64,000 bases of DNA from CAG-552 sp964516925 (GTDB lineage: Bacteria > Bacillota > Clostridia > Christensenellales > Pumilibacteraceae): NCBI GenBank assembly GCA_964516925.1, contig CAZEXL010000002.1:1-64000 (forward strand), given 5' to 3'. A model generated the notes under the pieces. The model made no database searches. It saw only the letters and a list, made by a program, of their open reading frames with translations, and had not been told where the DNA came from. How positions within the stretch are numbered: the first letter of the stretch is position 1; every line of letters starts with the position of its first letter. The position numbers were made by a program, and so were the translations under genes. This document shows, piece after piece, positions 34,577-44,477 of this stretch.

Positions 34577-36775
34577 CTAAACCTCCGCTGATATAGGTGC
34601 GTACGCTATTGCAATATTCATTCTTCCGTATCCTTCGAATTCGATTACGGCACTTAAAGATATGCCGCTACCGGAAAGCGAAAGAATCGTCCCCTTACCG
34701 AATTTTTTATGACGTACGATTTGTCCGACGTAAAACGCACCGACGTCGACGTTCTGTCTTGTCGGACGGTTATCGGCTCGCCTGTACTCGACCTTCTTGT
34801 CTTTTGAACAAGGAAAATCATCGTAATCGGAATCGCTATCGTAATTATCAAAAAACTTTTTACGCTCTGCCTTACGCTCGCTCTTGCGCTCCATGCCGAT
34901 CTCGAAAAGGAATCTGCTTGGCAAACTGTCTTTAATTTTCCCGTACAAATATCTCGAACGTGTTCGAGTAATATACAAGCGCTGTTCGGCTCGGGTTATC
35001 GCAACGTAAAATAATCTGCGCTCTTCTTCCATTTCAGCTTTGCTTTCTGCGCGCGAAATAGGAAACAATCCTTCCTCCATGCCGACGATAAACACGACTT
35101 TAAATTCAAGTCCTTTTGCGCTATGTACCGTTGCGATATTTACGCAATCGTTTTCGGGAACGTCGTCAAGATCACTCCAAAGCGTTACCGTTTGCATATA
35201 ATCGTTTAGCGTGGCATCGGGATTAGCGACGGTAAATTCTTTTATTGACGAAAGCAATTCGTTGATATTCGCTTTTCTGGCAACGTTTTCTTCGGTGTCG
35301 TCCTTATACACGCTTTTAAGATCGAGCATTAAAATCAGATATCTCATTAGCTCTGAGATTTCTTGTTTATCTTTTTGCTCGTCTAAACACTTTAAAACGG
35401 TCGCAAACGGCAAAACTTTGTTTTTTAAACTATTAGCCACGCCTGCATGTTCCACGTCAACAATCACGTCATAAAGGGCTTTACCGCTGTCCTGTGCGAT
35501 ACTTTGCAGCTGAGCAAGCGAACTTGCGCCTATGCCGCGCTTCGGGAAGTTTATAACCCTTGCAATCGCCTCGTTGTCGTAATGATTGACGACAATTCTA
35601 AAATAAGCCAGCAAATCCTTTATTTCTTTACGATCGTAGAATTTAAATCCGCCGTAAATTTTATGAGATATTCCGTATTGTATAAATCGTTGCTCAAAAG
35701 GCCTTGTAAGGGCGTTAACACGCATTAGAACGGCAAAATCGGAAAGTTTGTACCCTCGCTTACTCAGCGAATAAATGGTTTGCACGACAAAATCTGCTTC
35801 GTCTCCGTCGCTGCCCGCAACGTACTCTTCTACGTTAACGCCGAGCTCGTTATCGGTCCAAAGCTTTTTTTCGATTCTGGATGTGTTATTTGAAATAAGC
35901 TTATTTGCTAAATCGAGAATTTTTTTGGTTGAACGATAGTTTTGCTCGAGCTTGTACACTTTGCAATTAAAATCAGCGATATATTTTTGAATGTTTTCTA
36001 TATTTGCGCCGCGCCAACCGTATATACATTGGTCTTCGTCACCAACGGCACAAACATTTCGATATTTTGCAGCAAGCAACTTTATAAGCTCATACTGAAT
36101 CGTATTCGTATCTTGAAATTCATCGACATGAATGTATCTGAATTTTTCTCTGTAGTATTCGGCTGCATCCGCATCGGTCTCCAATAATATTTTCGTTTTT
36201 AAAAGCAAGTCATCAAAATCCATTGCGTTGTTGTTTTTTAATTCAACTTCGTAACGAGAATAGACTTCGCAAATTTTTTCTATGTCGTCAACATACGCAA
36301 AATCGCGCATATATTCTTCGGGCGACAGTCCTAGATTTTTTGCATTCGAAATATGATATATAGCTTTCTTCTTTAAATCGTCGTCTTCGCTGTCGGAAGT
36401 AGCCGCAATCGTAGAAATTAATTTTTCTTTTTCAGATTCGGCATAAATCGAAAACGATTGCGTATACCCTAAAACGGCGGCATACCTGCGTAAAATTCTG
36501 GCACACATCGAATGAAACGTAGAAACCCACACGTAGCTTGCATCCGGTGTCATCGTTAAAAGCCTATCGGACATTTCCTTTGCTGCCTTGTTGGTAAACG
36601 TAATAGCCAAAATATTATACGGCGAAACCATTTTTTCGGTTATAAGATAAGCAATTCTATGCGTTAATAACCGCGTTTTTCCGCTTCCAGCGCCGGCAGT
36701 AACCAAAATTGCACCCTCGGTATCCAAAACGGGATCGAGCTGTTCTTTGTTTAACGAAGAAAGATTATACTCCAT
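34577..36775 (-). CDS. pcrA: ATP-dependent DNA helicase PcrA/UvrD
   Basis: A superfamily 1A 3'-5' helicase for repair and plasmid replication. Motifs: Walker A GAGSGKT (28-34), DEFQDTN, GDEDQCIYGWRGA, VHSAKGLEF and the C-terminal VAITRAEQRLYI. The end of the protein has the Tudor-like RNA-polymerase-binding segment (VGQIVRHKKFGKGTILSLSG). The length of 732 residues is usual. It forms an operon with ligA, as in Bacillus. Confidence 0.97.
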   Translation of the reverse strand: MEYNLSSLNKEQLDPVLDTEGAILVTAGAGSGKTRLLTHRIAYLITEKMVSPYNILAITFTNKAAKEMSDRLLTMTPDASYVWVSTFHSMCARILRRYAAVLGYTQSFSIYAESEKEKLISTIAATSDSEDDDLKKKAIYHISNAKNLGLSPEEYMRDFAYVDDIEKICEVYSRYEVELKNNNAMDFDDLLLKTKILLETDADAAEYYREKFRYIHVDEFQDTNTIQYELIKLLAAKYRNVCAVGDEDQCIYGWRGANIENIQKYIADFNCKVYKLEQNYRSTKKILDLANKLISNNTSRIEKKLWTDNELGVNVEEYVAGSDGDEADFVVQTIYSLSKRGYKLSDFAVLMRVNALTRPFEQRFIQYGISHKIYGGFKFYDRKEIKDLLAYFRIVVNHYDNEAIARVINFPKRGIGASSLAQLQSIAQDSGKALYDVIVDVEHAGVANSLKNKVLPFATVLKCLDEQKDKQEISELMRYLILMLDLKSVYKDDTEENVARKANINELLSSIKEFTVANPDATLNDYMQTVTLWSDLDDVPENDCVNIATVHSAKGLEFKVVFIVGMEEGLFPISRAESKAEMEEERRLFYVAITRAEQRLYITRTRSRYLYGKIKDSLPSRFLFEIGMERKSERKAERKKFFDNYDSDSDYDDFPCSKDKKVEYRRADNRPTRQNVDVGAFYVGQIVRHKKFGKGTILSLSGSGISLSAVIEFEGYGRMNIAIAYAPISAEV

Positions 36776-36791
36776 AATACACTCCGCATAT

Positions 36792-36821
36792 ATTATAGAA
36801 TAAAAACGTTTGCTTCGTCAA
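36792..36821 (-). promoter_or_regulatory. Promoter of pcrA-ligA
   Basis: Minus strand: TTGACG (36816-36821), 18-bp spacer, TATAAT (36792-36797), 16 bp before the pcrA ATG; the untranslated leader would be very short. Confidence 0.8.
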
Positions 36822-36852
36822 GAAAAGCGACCGTTATATTCGACGTAATATT

Positions 36853-37266
36853 TTAAGATGTTTTACCTATTTTCTCTTTGTCGTATCTTTCTTTAAGTTC
36901 TCTGAACTTTGCGGACAATTCCAAAACATACCTTTGTTTTTCTTCGTTACTCATATGCACATACTCGTCGTTATCTATTAACCTTGCAATCGGATTAATT
37001 ATAAGTTCGTCCGAATCCAAAATGTCGCATACCCTTTTATAAAGTTTTTCATCCTTCGAATCACACTTGCTTACGGTAACGTTAAAATCTCTATTGCATT
37101 TTTCACGTTGATAGTCTCTTATCTGTTTTTGTTTTTCATAAGTCGAGCCTACTTCGCTAATCAACTTTTCTTTGTCGCGCAACATTTGTTCCCAATAACC
37201 CATCTTCATGCGTTGTTTTGCAAGCAACGCTCTTTTCTTTAATTCGCCAACAACTTTTTTTGCCAT
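36853..37266 (-). CDS. Hypothetical charged coiled-coil protein
   Basis: A 137-residue protein I do not recognise. It is rich in lysine, arginine and glutamate (MAKKVVGELKKRALLAKQRM at the start; EEKQRYVLELSAKFRELKER near the end), predicted helical and probably cytoplasmic, with two cysteines and no signal peptide or membrane segment. AGGAGG precedes the ATG. It stands between the terminator at 37394-37427 and the pcrA promoter, so it is likely a single-gene unit. Confidence 0.73.
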   Translation of the reverse strand: MAKKVVGELKKRALLAKQRMKMGYWEQMLRDKEKLISEVGSTYEKQKQIRDYQREKCNRDFNVTVSKCDSKDEKLYKRVCDILDSDELIINPIARLIDNDEYVHMSNEEKQRYVLELSAKFRELKERYDKEKIGKTS

Positions 37267-37393
37267 TTTTCTTGCCTCCTAGATACGCTAATTTTAGCAC
37301 TTTTTGCCAAATAAAAATGCGCTTACGCAAAATTTGACCTTAATCGACAAAAATAGTAATTTTATTTATGAATGGCAAATATTTTTTTTGCAT

Positions 37394-37427
37394 AAAAAAG
37401 GCAAGCCCGACACGGACTTGCCTTTTT
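37394..37427 (-). terminator. Intrinsic terminator of the MoxR-VWA-lipoprotein run
   Basis: Stem AAAAAGGCAAG/CTTGCCTTTTT (37395-37405 with 37417-37427), 11-nt loop, T-run on the minus strand. The symmetric A/T flanks could also work on the plus strand. Confidence 0.88.
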
Positions 37428-37456
37428 ATAGTCTTAAATTTACTTAACAAACAATA

Positions 37457-40400
37457 TTAAACAGTAAAGTAATCGCCGAACTTAGCGTCGAACACTGCTT
37501 TTTGCGCATCGCTTAACGCGTTATAGTACGACCTGAAGTTAGCGGCTGCTTGTTGATAATCCGAGCTGAACACGCTGAGCAAATCGGTATCGTAATCATA
37601 ATCGCTACCCGCAAGAGCCTTATAGTAATCGGCATTGTCAAGATAGTAATTATATGTAATCTTAGTGCTGATCATATCAATGAACGTACTTAATGCATAG
37701 AATACCGCGGCATCGGAACTGGTTTCAGAAAGACTCGACCTATCGTATCCAAGCTCATTGAAATAGAACTCGATAAACGCATACGTGAAGAAATCGATTT
37801 GCGCGTCATTCTGCAACGAATAGTTACCGAATTCAACCCAAAGCGCTCTTTCGCGATCGGTCCAACCGTCTCCGGAAATAAACGACATAAAGAATTCGTC
37901 CGCGCCTTCCACGTCGTACAAATTAGACAATTTGTACGTAGAGCTGTCGCCGCGAGTAGCGCATATAGAAGCAAAAATATCTGCCGAGGCAATAAGTTTA
38001 TCTTTTAAGCTATCGTCCATAACGACATACAAGCTTTCGAATTCAGAGAACGCAGGCATTTTGAGCATAAGCGTGCTATAGTACGAACGAGTGTAGTAAT
38101 AGAAGTCGCTTACAGCAAATGCGTCGCCTAAACCAGTATCGTCCACATAGCCGTTAATATTGTTAAGCTGAACGTAATCGAGTGCCGTAACAAGGAAGTT
38201 CTTTACCGAAGCATCTTCTACGGCAATAATATCATTGTAAAGCTCATTGTATAACTTTTCATACAAAAGAACGTTTGCCATAAACGGAGCGTAAGCATCG
38301 TAATTGTTGCCGGCAACATAACCGGTATAAAGATTTAAAAACGCATTTGCAACCTTTAGGAACTTATTCTCCCACTTAGCTGCAGTTTCGTCGGTAGTCC
38401 AACCGCTGAAGTCAGCAAATTTAATAACCTTCGAAACTCGGGTGCCGTTTTCGTCTTCTTTATAGTATTCGTCGGCTATGGTCTTAAGATAATCGTAAAG
38501 GAACGAAATATCGGCTTTTTGAGCATCGGTAAGCCTAAGATAATCTTCCTCTGCTCCGTTAATTTCATCCTCTATCTCCGTGCCGTCCTTATTGTAAACA
38601 ACGTAACCGTCACGGAAATATCTCCAGAATGCGTCGATATCGTTATCGGAATCTTCGTAAGTGCCGTTTCTTAAATAGCACTCGTAAGCGATCATAAGTC
38701 TATTGAACACATCGAATTGATCTTCGTCGAGGAAGTCGATATAATAGGAATTAATCAACGCCGAGAAATACGTAAAGTTGTACTCGCCGTTCATATCAAG
38801 AAGCAAGTAATCCGCCATCGACGCATACGAACTTACGTTGAGTAGGAAGTTGGTTTGCGCAGTCTTAGAATACGTAATAAACTTCTTGAAGAACGCAGGT
38901 ATATCCGTCTTGAATGCTTCGGTGTAATTATACGAATAAGTACCGTCGTCGTTAATAATCGTAGTATAGTAATTACCCGCAATAAGCTCGCCTACCAAGT
39001 ACACGAAATCGTCAAGCATATCTTCGTATTCGAGCGAACCTGCCATGTTGGTAGCGTAGTACAAATAGTAGTAATCAAGAGAGTCAATAACTTCTTCTAC
39101 GCTGACGGGATACGGATATCCTTCGTCATCGGTAAAGTAGCTATAGAAGAATCCCATTCCGTCAAGAGCAAGAATATCACGATAAAGCTCGTATTCAGAC
39201 TCATCCGGCAAATTAAGAACTTGATCGCTTATGTTCTTTAACGCTCTATAGTAATAGAAGTAAGTCGAAGAATCAACCACAACCCCGGTTCCATACATCT
39301 CTTCGTATTGATTGTTGGTTGCAAGCTCGCTAAACGCGCTTTGAGAAACCGCATAGAATGTTTCGATTATGTCGGGGAACGCCGTGCAATAGCCCAACAA
39401 AATCATAGCGTACAAAGATTCATTGGTCTCAAAATCCGTGTGCGACGGATTCTTCGCCATGTCGGCTACGGCTTCGTTGTAGTAATATTGGAAAAGAATG
39501 TCAAGGAAACTCTTATTCCAAACGTTCAAGACGCCGGAATACAAAGATCTGGAATAAATAATAGTGTTAGCATCGGTATAGATACGATTATAAACACTCT
39601 TTATACTGTCAACGTTATTCGCCTTTGCGTTGGCGTTGTTTGCCCAGCCGTCTTTTACGTCCGAAAGCTTAACGTCCTTAAGTAAGTCGTACATCTCTAC
39701 GGCATATTTTATAGACAAAATGTTGGACTCAATACTGCTTTGCGAAACGGCGTAAGTGCATATATCACTGATAGAAAGAATTACTTCGGTTCCTTCTACT
39801 TCGGTTTTGCAAACGCGCAAAAGCTTTAATTGGGAATCTCCGAGAATTTTCCAAAGAAGCTCGTTGTAAGCTATGGAATTCTTATATGCAGAAGCTGCTT
39901 CGGAAGTGCCATTAAGAATAGAAAGACTATTTTTAGCATTTTCATACGTATCGGCAATCAAAGAAACGGTGTAATCCTGCGTGAAGCCTATAAAGCTCGA
40001 GCACTGTTCGAAGTAACCGAACCATTTGTTGTACGCGTCGTATGCAGCAATCGGCATTATAGAGCACAGCTCTTGCGTAGTAATAATCTTATCTAAATCT
40101 TCGCTTAACTTTTCCAACTCGGCAACTTCGGTTGCGGAAAGTTTTTCAAGCGCAGCGGCGTCGTTTAAAACGCTTACCTTGTCTACGAGCTCAAAATACT
40201 TATTCGCAGCAGAATTTGCAATATCTTTATAAGCGTTAAACGCACCGCCATCAACTTCACTTGCAGTAAGCGCATTAAAATCTATAGCGTTAGCGATAGT
40301 ATCGGCATAATGCTTAATAAGCGATATATCGCTATACTTGATGTAGATATTAAATTTATAAGGCTTGCCTGCGTACGAAACGGTAATCTCTTGCTTAAGC

Positions 40401-41185
40401 TCTTCATTGGGAAGGTAGTTCCCTTCGTAAGTGCAAAGCGCGGGATTAAATCCGCTTATCATGCCCGAAGTAAGCGTGACGATTTTGGTAACACCGCTAC
40501 CTGCGTCGTTTACGGCTACCGCATCTCTAAAGGTGAAATAACCGCCGGTTAAATCAAAAGTAGTATCGTGACTTTCGTAAGAAGTCTTGTTGGGAACGTT
40601 GAAAGATACGCTTGCCGGTTCCGAAACATTTACGCTAAAGGTATCGCTGTAGCCGTTGTAGGAAATCGTAAGCATGTTTTCGCCTGCACTTTGAGCAAAC
40701 GAAGCCAATCCACCGATGGTAACGGCAGGATCGCTTAAGCTTATGCTATCGGTTTTTGTGCCGTCGTCGTATGTTAATACAAAACTGCCCTTGGATGAGT
40801 CAAAACTTTCTCCAACAAAATATTTAAGGTCGTTTTGCTCGATGTTAACCGAAATTCTTTTTACGACGTTTACGGTAAGAGTAGTTGTTACTCCGCCGTA
40901 AGAAATAGTCACAGTCTGCTCGCCTATCTTGTTCTTGTCATAACCGGTAACGGTCAGATCGGGAGAGTCGAGCGCAATGAATTCTTCCTTGCCGTTTCTT
41001 ATAACGGTAAGCTGACCTCCGAAAAAGTCATAATCCTGTCCTTGAACGAATTCAAGACGAGGCATACCTGCTTCAGAAACAAGAATTTCAGATACTTCAT
41101 CGTTGTTTGCAGGACACGCCGTTAATGCAAAAATCGCAGTAACGAGTATCAACATAACAATCATGAGCTTTGAAATTTTCTTCAT
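37457..41185 (-). CDS. Giant Ig-like-domain lipoprotein of unknown function
   Basis: A 1242-residue exported lipoprotein. The signal peptide ends in a lipobox, ALTAC, with the lipidated cysteine at 24. Residues about 30-285 form about three bacterial Ig-like domains, with repeated phrases such as IGEQTVTISYGGVTTTLTVNV and SAGENMLTISYNGYSDTFSVNV. The remaining 950 residues are predicted mainly helical and unusually rich in Tyr, Phe, Asp and Asn, with no motif I can name, no C-terminal anchor and no obvious catalytic site. It is the last gene of a run starting at 52783, 127 bp after the LRR lipoprotein gene. It could be a surface adhesin, a binding protein or a client of the MoxR-VWA genes; all three are guesses. 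Confidence 0.85.
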   Translation of the reverse strand: MKKISKLMIVMLILVTAIFALTACPANNDEVSEILVSEAGMPRLEFVQGQDYDFFGGQLTVIRNGKEEFIALDSPDLTVTGYDKNKIGEQTVTISYGGVTTTLTVNVVKRISVNIEQNDLKYFVGESFDSSKGSFVLTYDDGTKTDSISLSDPAVTIGGLASFAQSAGENMLTISYNGYSDTFSVNVSEPASVSFNVPNKTSYESHDTTFDLTGGYFTFRDAVAVNDAGSGVTKIVTLTSGMISGFNPALCTYEGNYLPNEELKQEITVSYAGKPYKFNIYIKYSDISLIKHYADTIANAIDFNALTASEVDGGAFNAYKDIANSAANKYFELVDKVSVLNDAAALEKLSATEVAELEKLSEDLDKIITTQELCSIMPIAAYDAYNKWFGYFEQCSSFIGFTQDYTVSLIADTYENAKNSLSILNGTSEAASAYKNSIAYNELLWKILGDSQLKLLRVCKTEVEGTEVILSISDICTYAVSQSSIESNILSIKYAVEMYDLLKDVKLSDVKDGWANNANAKANNVDSIKSVYNRIYTDANTIIYSRSLYSGVLNVWNKSFLDILFQYYYNEAVADMAKNPSHTDFETNESLYAMILLGYCTAFPDIIETFYAVSQSAFSELATNNQYEEMYGTGVVVDSSTYFYYYRALKNISDQVLNLPDESEYELYRDILALDGMGFFYSYFTDDEGYPYPVSVEEVIDSLDYYYLYYATNMAGSLEYEDMLDDFVYLVGELIAGNYYTTIINDDGTYSYNYTEAFKTDIPAFFKKFITYSKTAQTNFLLNVSSYASMADYLLLDMNGEYNFTYFSALINSYYIDFLDEDQFDVFNRLMIAYECYLRNGTYEDSDNDIDAFWRYFRDGYVVYNKDGTEIEDEINGAEEDYLRLTDAQKADISFLYDYLKTIADEYYKEDENGTRVSKVIKFADFSGWTTDETAAKWENKFLKVANAFLNLYTGYVAGNNYDAYAPFMANVLLYEKLYNELYNDIIAVEDASVKNFLVTALDYVQLNNINGYVDDTGLGDAFAVSDFYYYTRSYYSTLMLKMPAFSEFESLYVVMDDSLKDKLIASADIFASICATRGDSSTYKLSNLYDVEGADEFFMSFISGDGWTDRERALWVEFGNYSLQNDAQIDFFTYAFIEFYFNELGYDRSSLSETSSDAAVFYALSTFIDMISTKITYNYYLDNADYYKALAGSDYDYDTDLLSVFSSDYQQAAANFRSYYNALSDAQKAVFDAKFGDYFTV

Positions 41186-41312
41186 TTTTCGCCTTCCTTT
41201 TTTTAACGTACAAATGTATGTACAGATTACAAATATTCTACTATCCTTTAAAGTAAAGAATATGTATACTGGATAATAATATTGTAAAACTTAAATTAAC
41301 AACGTTTAATTG

Positions 41313-44300
41313 CTAGATAAGTTCCCAAATTGCAAACAACATCGTGCCGTCTTCGACTGCGTAAATTTCGCTTGCGTCGTACTGAACGGCACCGTTTTGC
41401 GTAGTAGACCATCCAAGGAATACGTAACCGTCGCGCAAAGGTGCAACAAACGGATCCTTTGCCTCAACTTCGTCTCCATTTTCGTCAACGGTCGGAACGT
41501 TGTTCTTAAAGTAAACAAGCGTACTTTCGGTCTTTTCAAACGATTCTACGTACGATCCGTCGGCAGAAAGATCGCAATTGTAAAGAACGGGACGATTTGC
41601 TGCGTTCCAACGTTCATTCCAACTTGCGGGAACTTCCGACATCGAAGTATAGAACGTAATCTTTGCGCCGTGGAATACGTACGAACCCATATAAGTTAAG
41701 GTATCGTTAAGAATTATTCCGGTAAGCGACGTACAATTACGGAACGCCATATTGTCTACGGTTTCTACCGAAGAAGGAAGAACGACATCCGTAAGCGACG
41801 AACAACCTGCAAACGCCGATTTTCCGATAACTTGCAAACCGTCGTTAAACTCTATGGAAGCCAGCGACGTGCAGTCTTTAAATGCGTAATCACCGATTTC
41901 AGCTAGCGTAGACGGAAGATTTACCGTCGTAAGCGCAGTAGAATTATAGAAAACGTTGGTTCCGATGGTGTCAATGCCTTCACCGATAGTAAGCGAAACG
42001 AGGTTAACGTTGCTTGCAAAAGCATAGGAATCGATCTGCTCGAGAGTTCCGGGTACGGTAAGTTCGATAAGTCCCATCCCGAAGAACGCACGCTTGCCTA
42101 CGCTTACAAGATTTTCGCTAAGCGTAATGCTCTTTACGAACTTGTTGTTATAGAAAGCATACTCGCCAATAGTTACCGCATTTTCAAGACCGGTAATTTC
42201 ACCATGCGGGTCTTCGGCATCGGAATCCTCCCCTGCCAATGCTTCGGCAGAACCACAATTGTAGAATGCATAACGACCTATTGTTTTTACCTTACCAAGA
42301 TTAATGGTATACAAGCTAGTGCAATGAGCAAAAGTATATTCCTTAATTTCGGTAACGCCATTGGGAATAGTTATACTAGTTAACTCGTCGCACTTATAGA
42401 AAGCACATCTGCCGATATATTTAATACCGGGATGCTCAATGGTTGTCGTTGCGTCAACCTGATACGTTCCGGGACCGGGAAGCGATATTTCAACAAGCGC
42501 AACCTGCGAATCGGACCCGCTAGAACTGTCCGCAGAGGCATCATAGAAAGCGTAGTTGCAAAGACCGACTACGGGTATGTTATTCTTAACAGGGTCTATT
42601 ACGATTTGAGCGCCGCCGTTAAAGCCGACTACCCAACCGCCTACGTATACGGCGCCGCTTGAATAGAAAGTCCAAAAATAAGTATCTTTGAACGCGTAAG
42701 AACCGATTTCTCTAAGCGACGACGGTAAATCAATTTCTTTTATGTTTTTATTAGTAGTGTTGGGGTAGCCGCCCAAACGCTCACATTTGTAGAATGCTTG
42801 GTCACCGATTTTTTCAAGTTTGTTGCAATACATCTGCAAATTAAGCAAGTCTGTACAAGCCGAAAAAGCAGCTTTATCGATAAGTTTAAGTTCGCTGTTT
42901 CCGTTTTTAGAGCCGATATACACTTCACTAAGATTTATACAGCTACTAAACGCATACTCGCCGATAGTTTTTACGCTGTCGGGAATGTATAACTTTTCAA
43001 GCGCGTTACCACATTGATATTGCTCGTCTTCGGCAGTCGTAACAGTTATGGGAACGAGCATTACAGCGCTAGAAGCAATACCTACCGTACCGTCCTCTAT
43101 CGTAAGCACCTTTGCACCTACGTCTTGATAAACTCCGTCAGATACTTTGCAGCTTGCAAACTTAGTATCAACAAGCCAACCGTCTACGTATATCAAATCG
43201 TTTTCGCCTGCAGCTTCCCAGAATACGGTATCGACAAAAACGCCCTTACCCATTTGCTCCAAGCCGTCGCCTAAGTCAACACTGAACAAAAGCAAGCACT
43301 GCGCAAACACTTCGTCGCCAAGCGTTGTTAGCGTATCAGGGAACGCTATCTGAGTAAGAAGTGTACAATTTGTAAATGCATTATCCGAAACCGTTTGAAG
43401 CGTCTTGCTAAAAGTTATTTCTTCAAGAGCAGTACACGAATAAAAGGCTTCTTTTTCAATAGTAATGACGTTAGCGCCCATATTAAATTTCTGAACGGAA
43501 ACGCATTGAGCAAATGCGGCTTCGCCGATAGTCTTTACGGTAGAGGGCAATACGACTTCGTAATACGAAGAAGTAACATCATCGGGATTTGCAGAATTAG
43601 TCGTTCTTACAACACCGAGTTCTCGGCAGTTGAAGAATGCGTTTTTGCCGATTACTTCAAGCGATTTACCAAAAGTAACGTCGTTAAGCTTAGAGCAACC
43701 GTGAAATGCGCTTTCGTTAAGTTCAACCAAGTTGTCGGATATAACCGCTTTCGTAAGCGAAGTACAACCTTGGAATACGTTAGTTCCGATCGTTGTAACG
43801 GAATTCGGAATTATAATTTCAGTCAACGACGTGCAACTTCTGAACGCTCTGTCCCCTATTTCGACTATAGTGTCGGGAATGGTAATCTTGCTTATTTTTA
43901 CGTTGTTTGTAAAAGCGCCCTTTGCTATCTTGGTAACTGTTTTACCGCGGTACGTAGACGGAATTTCCACAACGCTAGTACTGTTTGCGGCAGTTCCTAT
44001 ACCGATAACCTGATACTCGGTGCTATCATTGATAAGTTCAAACTTCATACCGTTTTCGAACGGTCTGAATACTACAAATTCTTCGCTCCACGACGAACTG
44101 CCCGTTTTAATGCCGTCACCGACAGCCTTTACTCTAAACGTATAAGTAACGTTGGTTTCAAGATAAGAAATACCGTATGTTACTCTTTTTACGGTAACGT
44201 TTTCGGAATACCCGTTACTACCGCTTATATCAACTTGATACGAACGCGCTCCGGATACGGACTCCCAAGAAAGCAGGGTAATAGCGTCGTCAACCTTCAG

Positions 44301-44405
44301 TCCCGTAGGCGCATCAAGGTCTGCCCCTGTACAACCAATGAGCACAAAAGTCATACATGCCATTATGCTTAATGCGACAAGCAATCGTAGTAATTTTTTC
44401 TTCAT
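41313..44405 (-). CDS. BspA-like leucine-rich-repeat lipoprotein with FN3 and InlB B-repeat
   Basis: A 1030-residue surface lipoprotein. The lipobox LIGC places the lipidated cysteine at 25. A fibronectin type III domain follows (about 30-115, APTGLKVDDAITLLSWESVSGARSYQV). Residues about 120-955 are treponemal/BspA-type LRR_5 repeats with phrases such as TIGEYAFSSCINLSEVYI and LTSITIPNGVTEI. The last 65 residues are one InlB B-repeat (YVFLGWSTTQNGAVQYDASE, then LFAIWELI). Such proteins bind host or microbial ligands. It is 72 bp downstream of the second VWA gene, and a GC-rich hairpin lies between them. Confidence 0.93.
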   Translation of the reverse strand: MKKKLLRLLVALSIMACMTFVLIGCTGADLDAPTGLKVDDAITLLSWESVSGARSYQVDISGSNGYSENVTVKRVTYGISYLETNVTYTFRVKAVGDGIKTGSSSWSEEFVVFRPFENGMKFELINDSTEYQVIGIGTAANSTSVVEIPSTYRGKTVTKIAKGAFTNNVKISKITIPDTIVEIGDRAFRSCTSLTEIIIPNSVTTIGTNVFQGCTSLTKAVISDNLVELNESAFHGCSKLNDVTFGKSLEVIGKNAFFNCRELGVVRTTNSANPDDVTSSYYEVVLPSTVKTIGEAAFAQCVSVQKFNMGANVITIEKEAFYSCTALEEITFSKTLQTVSDNAFTNCTLLTQIAFPDTLTTLGDEVFAQCLLLFSVDLGDGLEQMGKGVFVDTVFWEAAGENDLIYVDGWLVDTKFASCKVSDGVYQDVGAKVLTIEDGTVGIASSAVMLVPITVTTAEDEQYQCGNALEKLYIPDSVKTIGEYAFSSCINLSEVYIGSKNGNSELKLIDKAAFSACTDLLNLQMYCNKLEKIGDQAFYKCERLGGYPNTTNKNIKEIDLPSSLREIGSYAFKDTYFWTFYSSGAVYVGGWVVGFNGGAQIVIDPVKNNIPVVGLCNYAFYDASADSSSGSDSQVALVEISLPGPGTYQVDATTTIEHPGIKYIGRCAFYKCDELTSITIPNGVTEIKEYTFAHCTSLYTINLGKVKTIGRYAFYNCGSAEALAGEDSDAEDPHGEITGLENAVTIGEYAFYNNKFVKSITLSENLVSVGKRAFFGMGLIELTVPGTLEQIDSYAFASNVNLVSLTIGEGIDTIGTNVFYNSTALTTVNLPSTLAEIGDYAFKDCTSLASIEFNDGLQVIGKSAFAGCSSLTDVVLPSSVETVDNMAFRNCTSLTGIILNDTLTYMGSYVFHGAKITFYTSMSEVPASWNERWNAANRPVLYNCDLSADGSYVESFEKTESTLVYFKNNVPTVDENGDEVEAKDPFVAPLRDGYVFLGWSTTQNGAVQYDASEIYAVEDGTMLFAIWELI

Positions 44406-44445
44406 TTATATTACTCCTTGTTTTATCAATAGATAAAATCGTATG

Positions 44446-44469
44446 CTCGCCTTGGAAAACCAAGGCGAG
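44446..44469. other. Strong intergenic hairpin between VWA and LRR genes
   Basis: A perfect 10-bp stem (CTCGCCTTGG at 44446-44455 with CCAAGGCGAG at 44460-44469) with a 4-nt loop. The next bases on the minus strand (CATACGATTTTATC) lack a proper T-run. It may be a partial terminator or an mRNA-stabilising or processing stem that changes expression of the downstream lipoprotein genes. Confidence 0.65.
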
Positions 44470-44477
44470 TTGCGACA

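Noticed and set aside
41313..44405. DNA tandem repeat or CRISPR-like array in the LRR gene
   Set aside because: The periodicity is at protein level (degenerate BspA-type leucine-rich repeats); the DNA units are not conserved enough to be an array.
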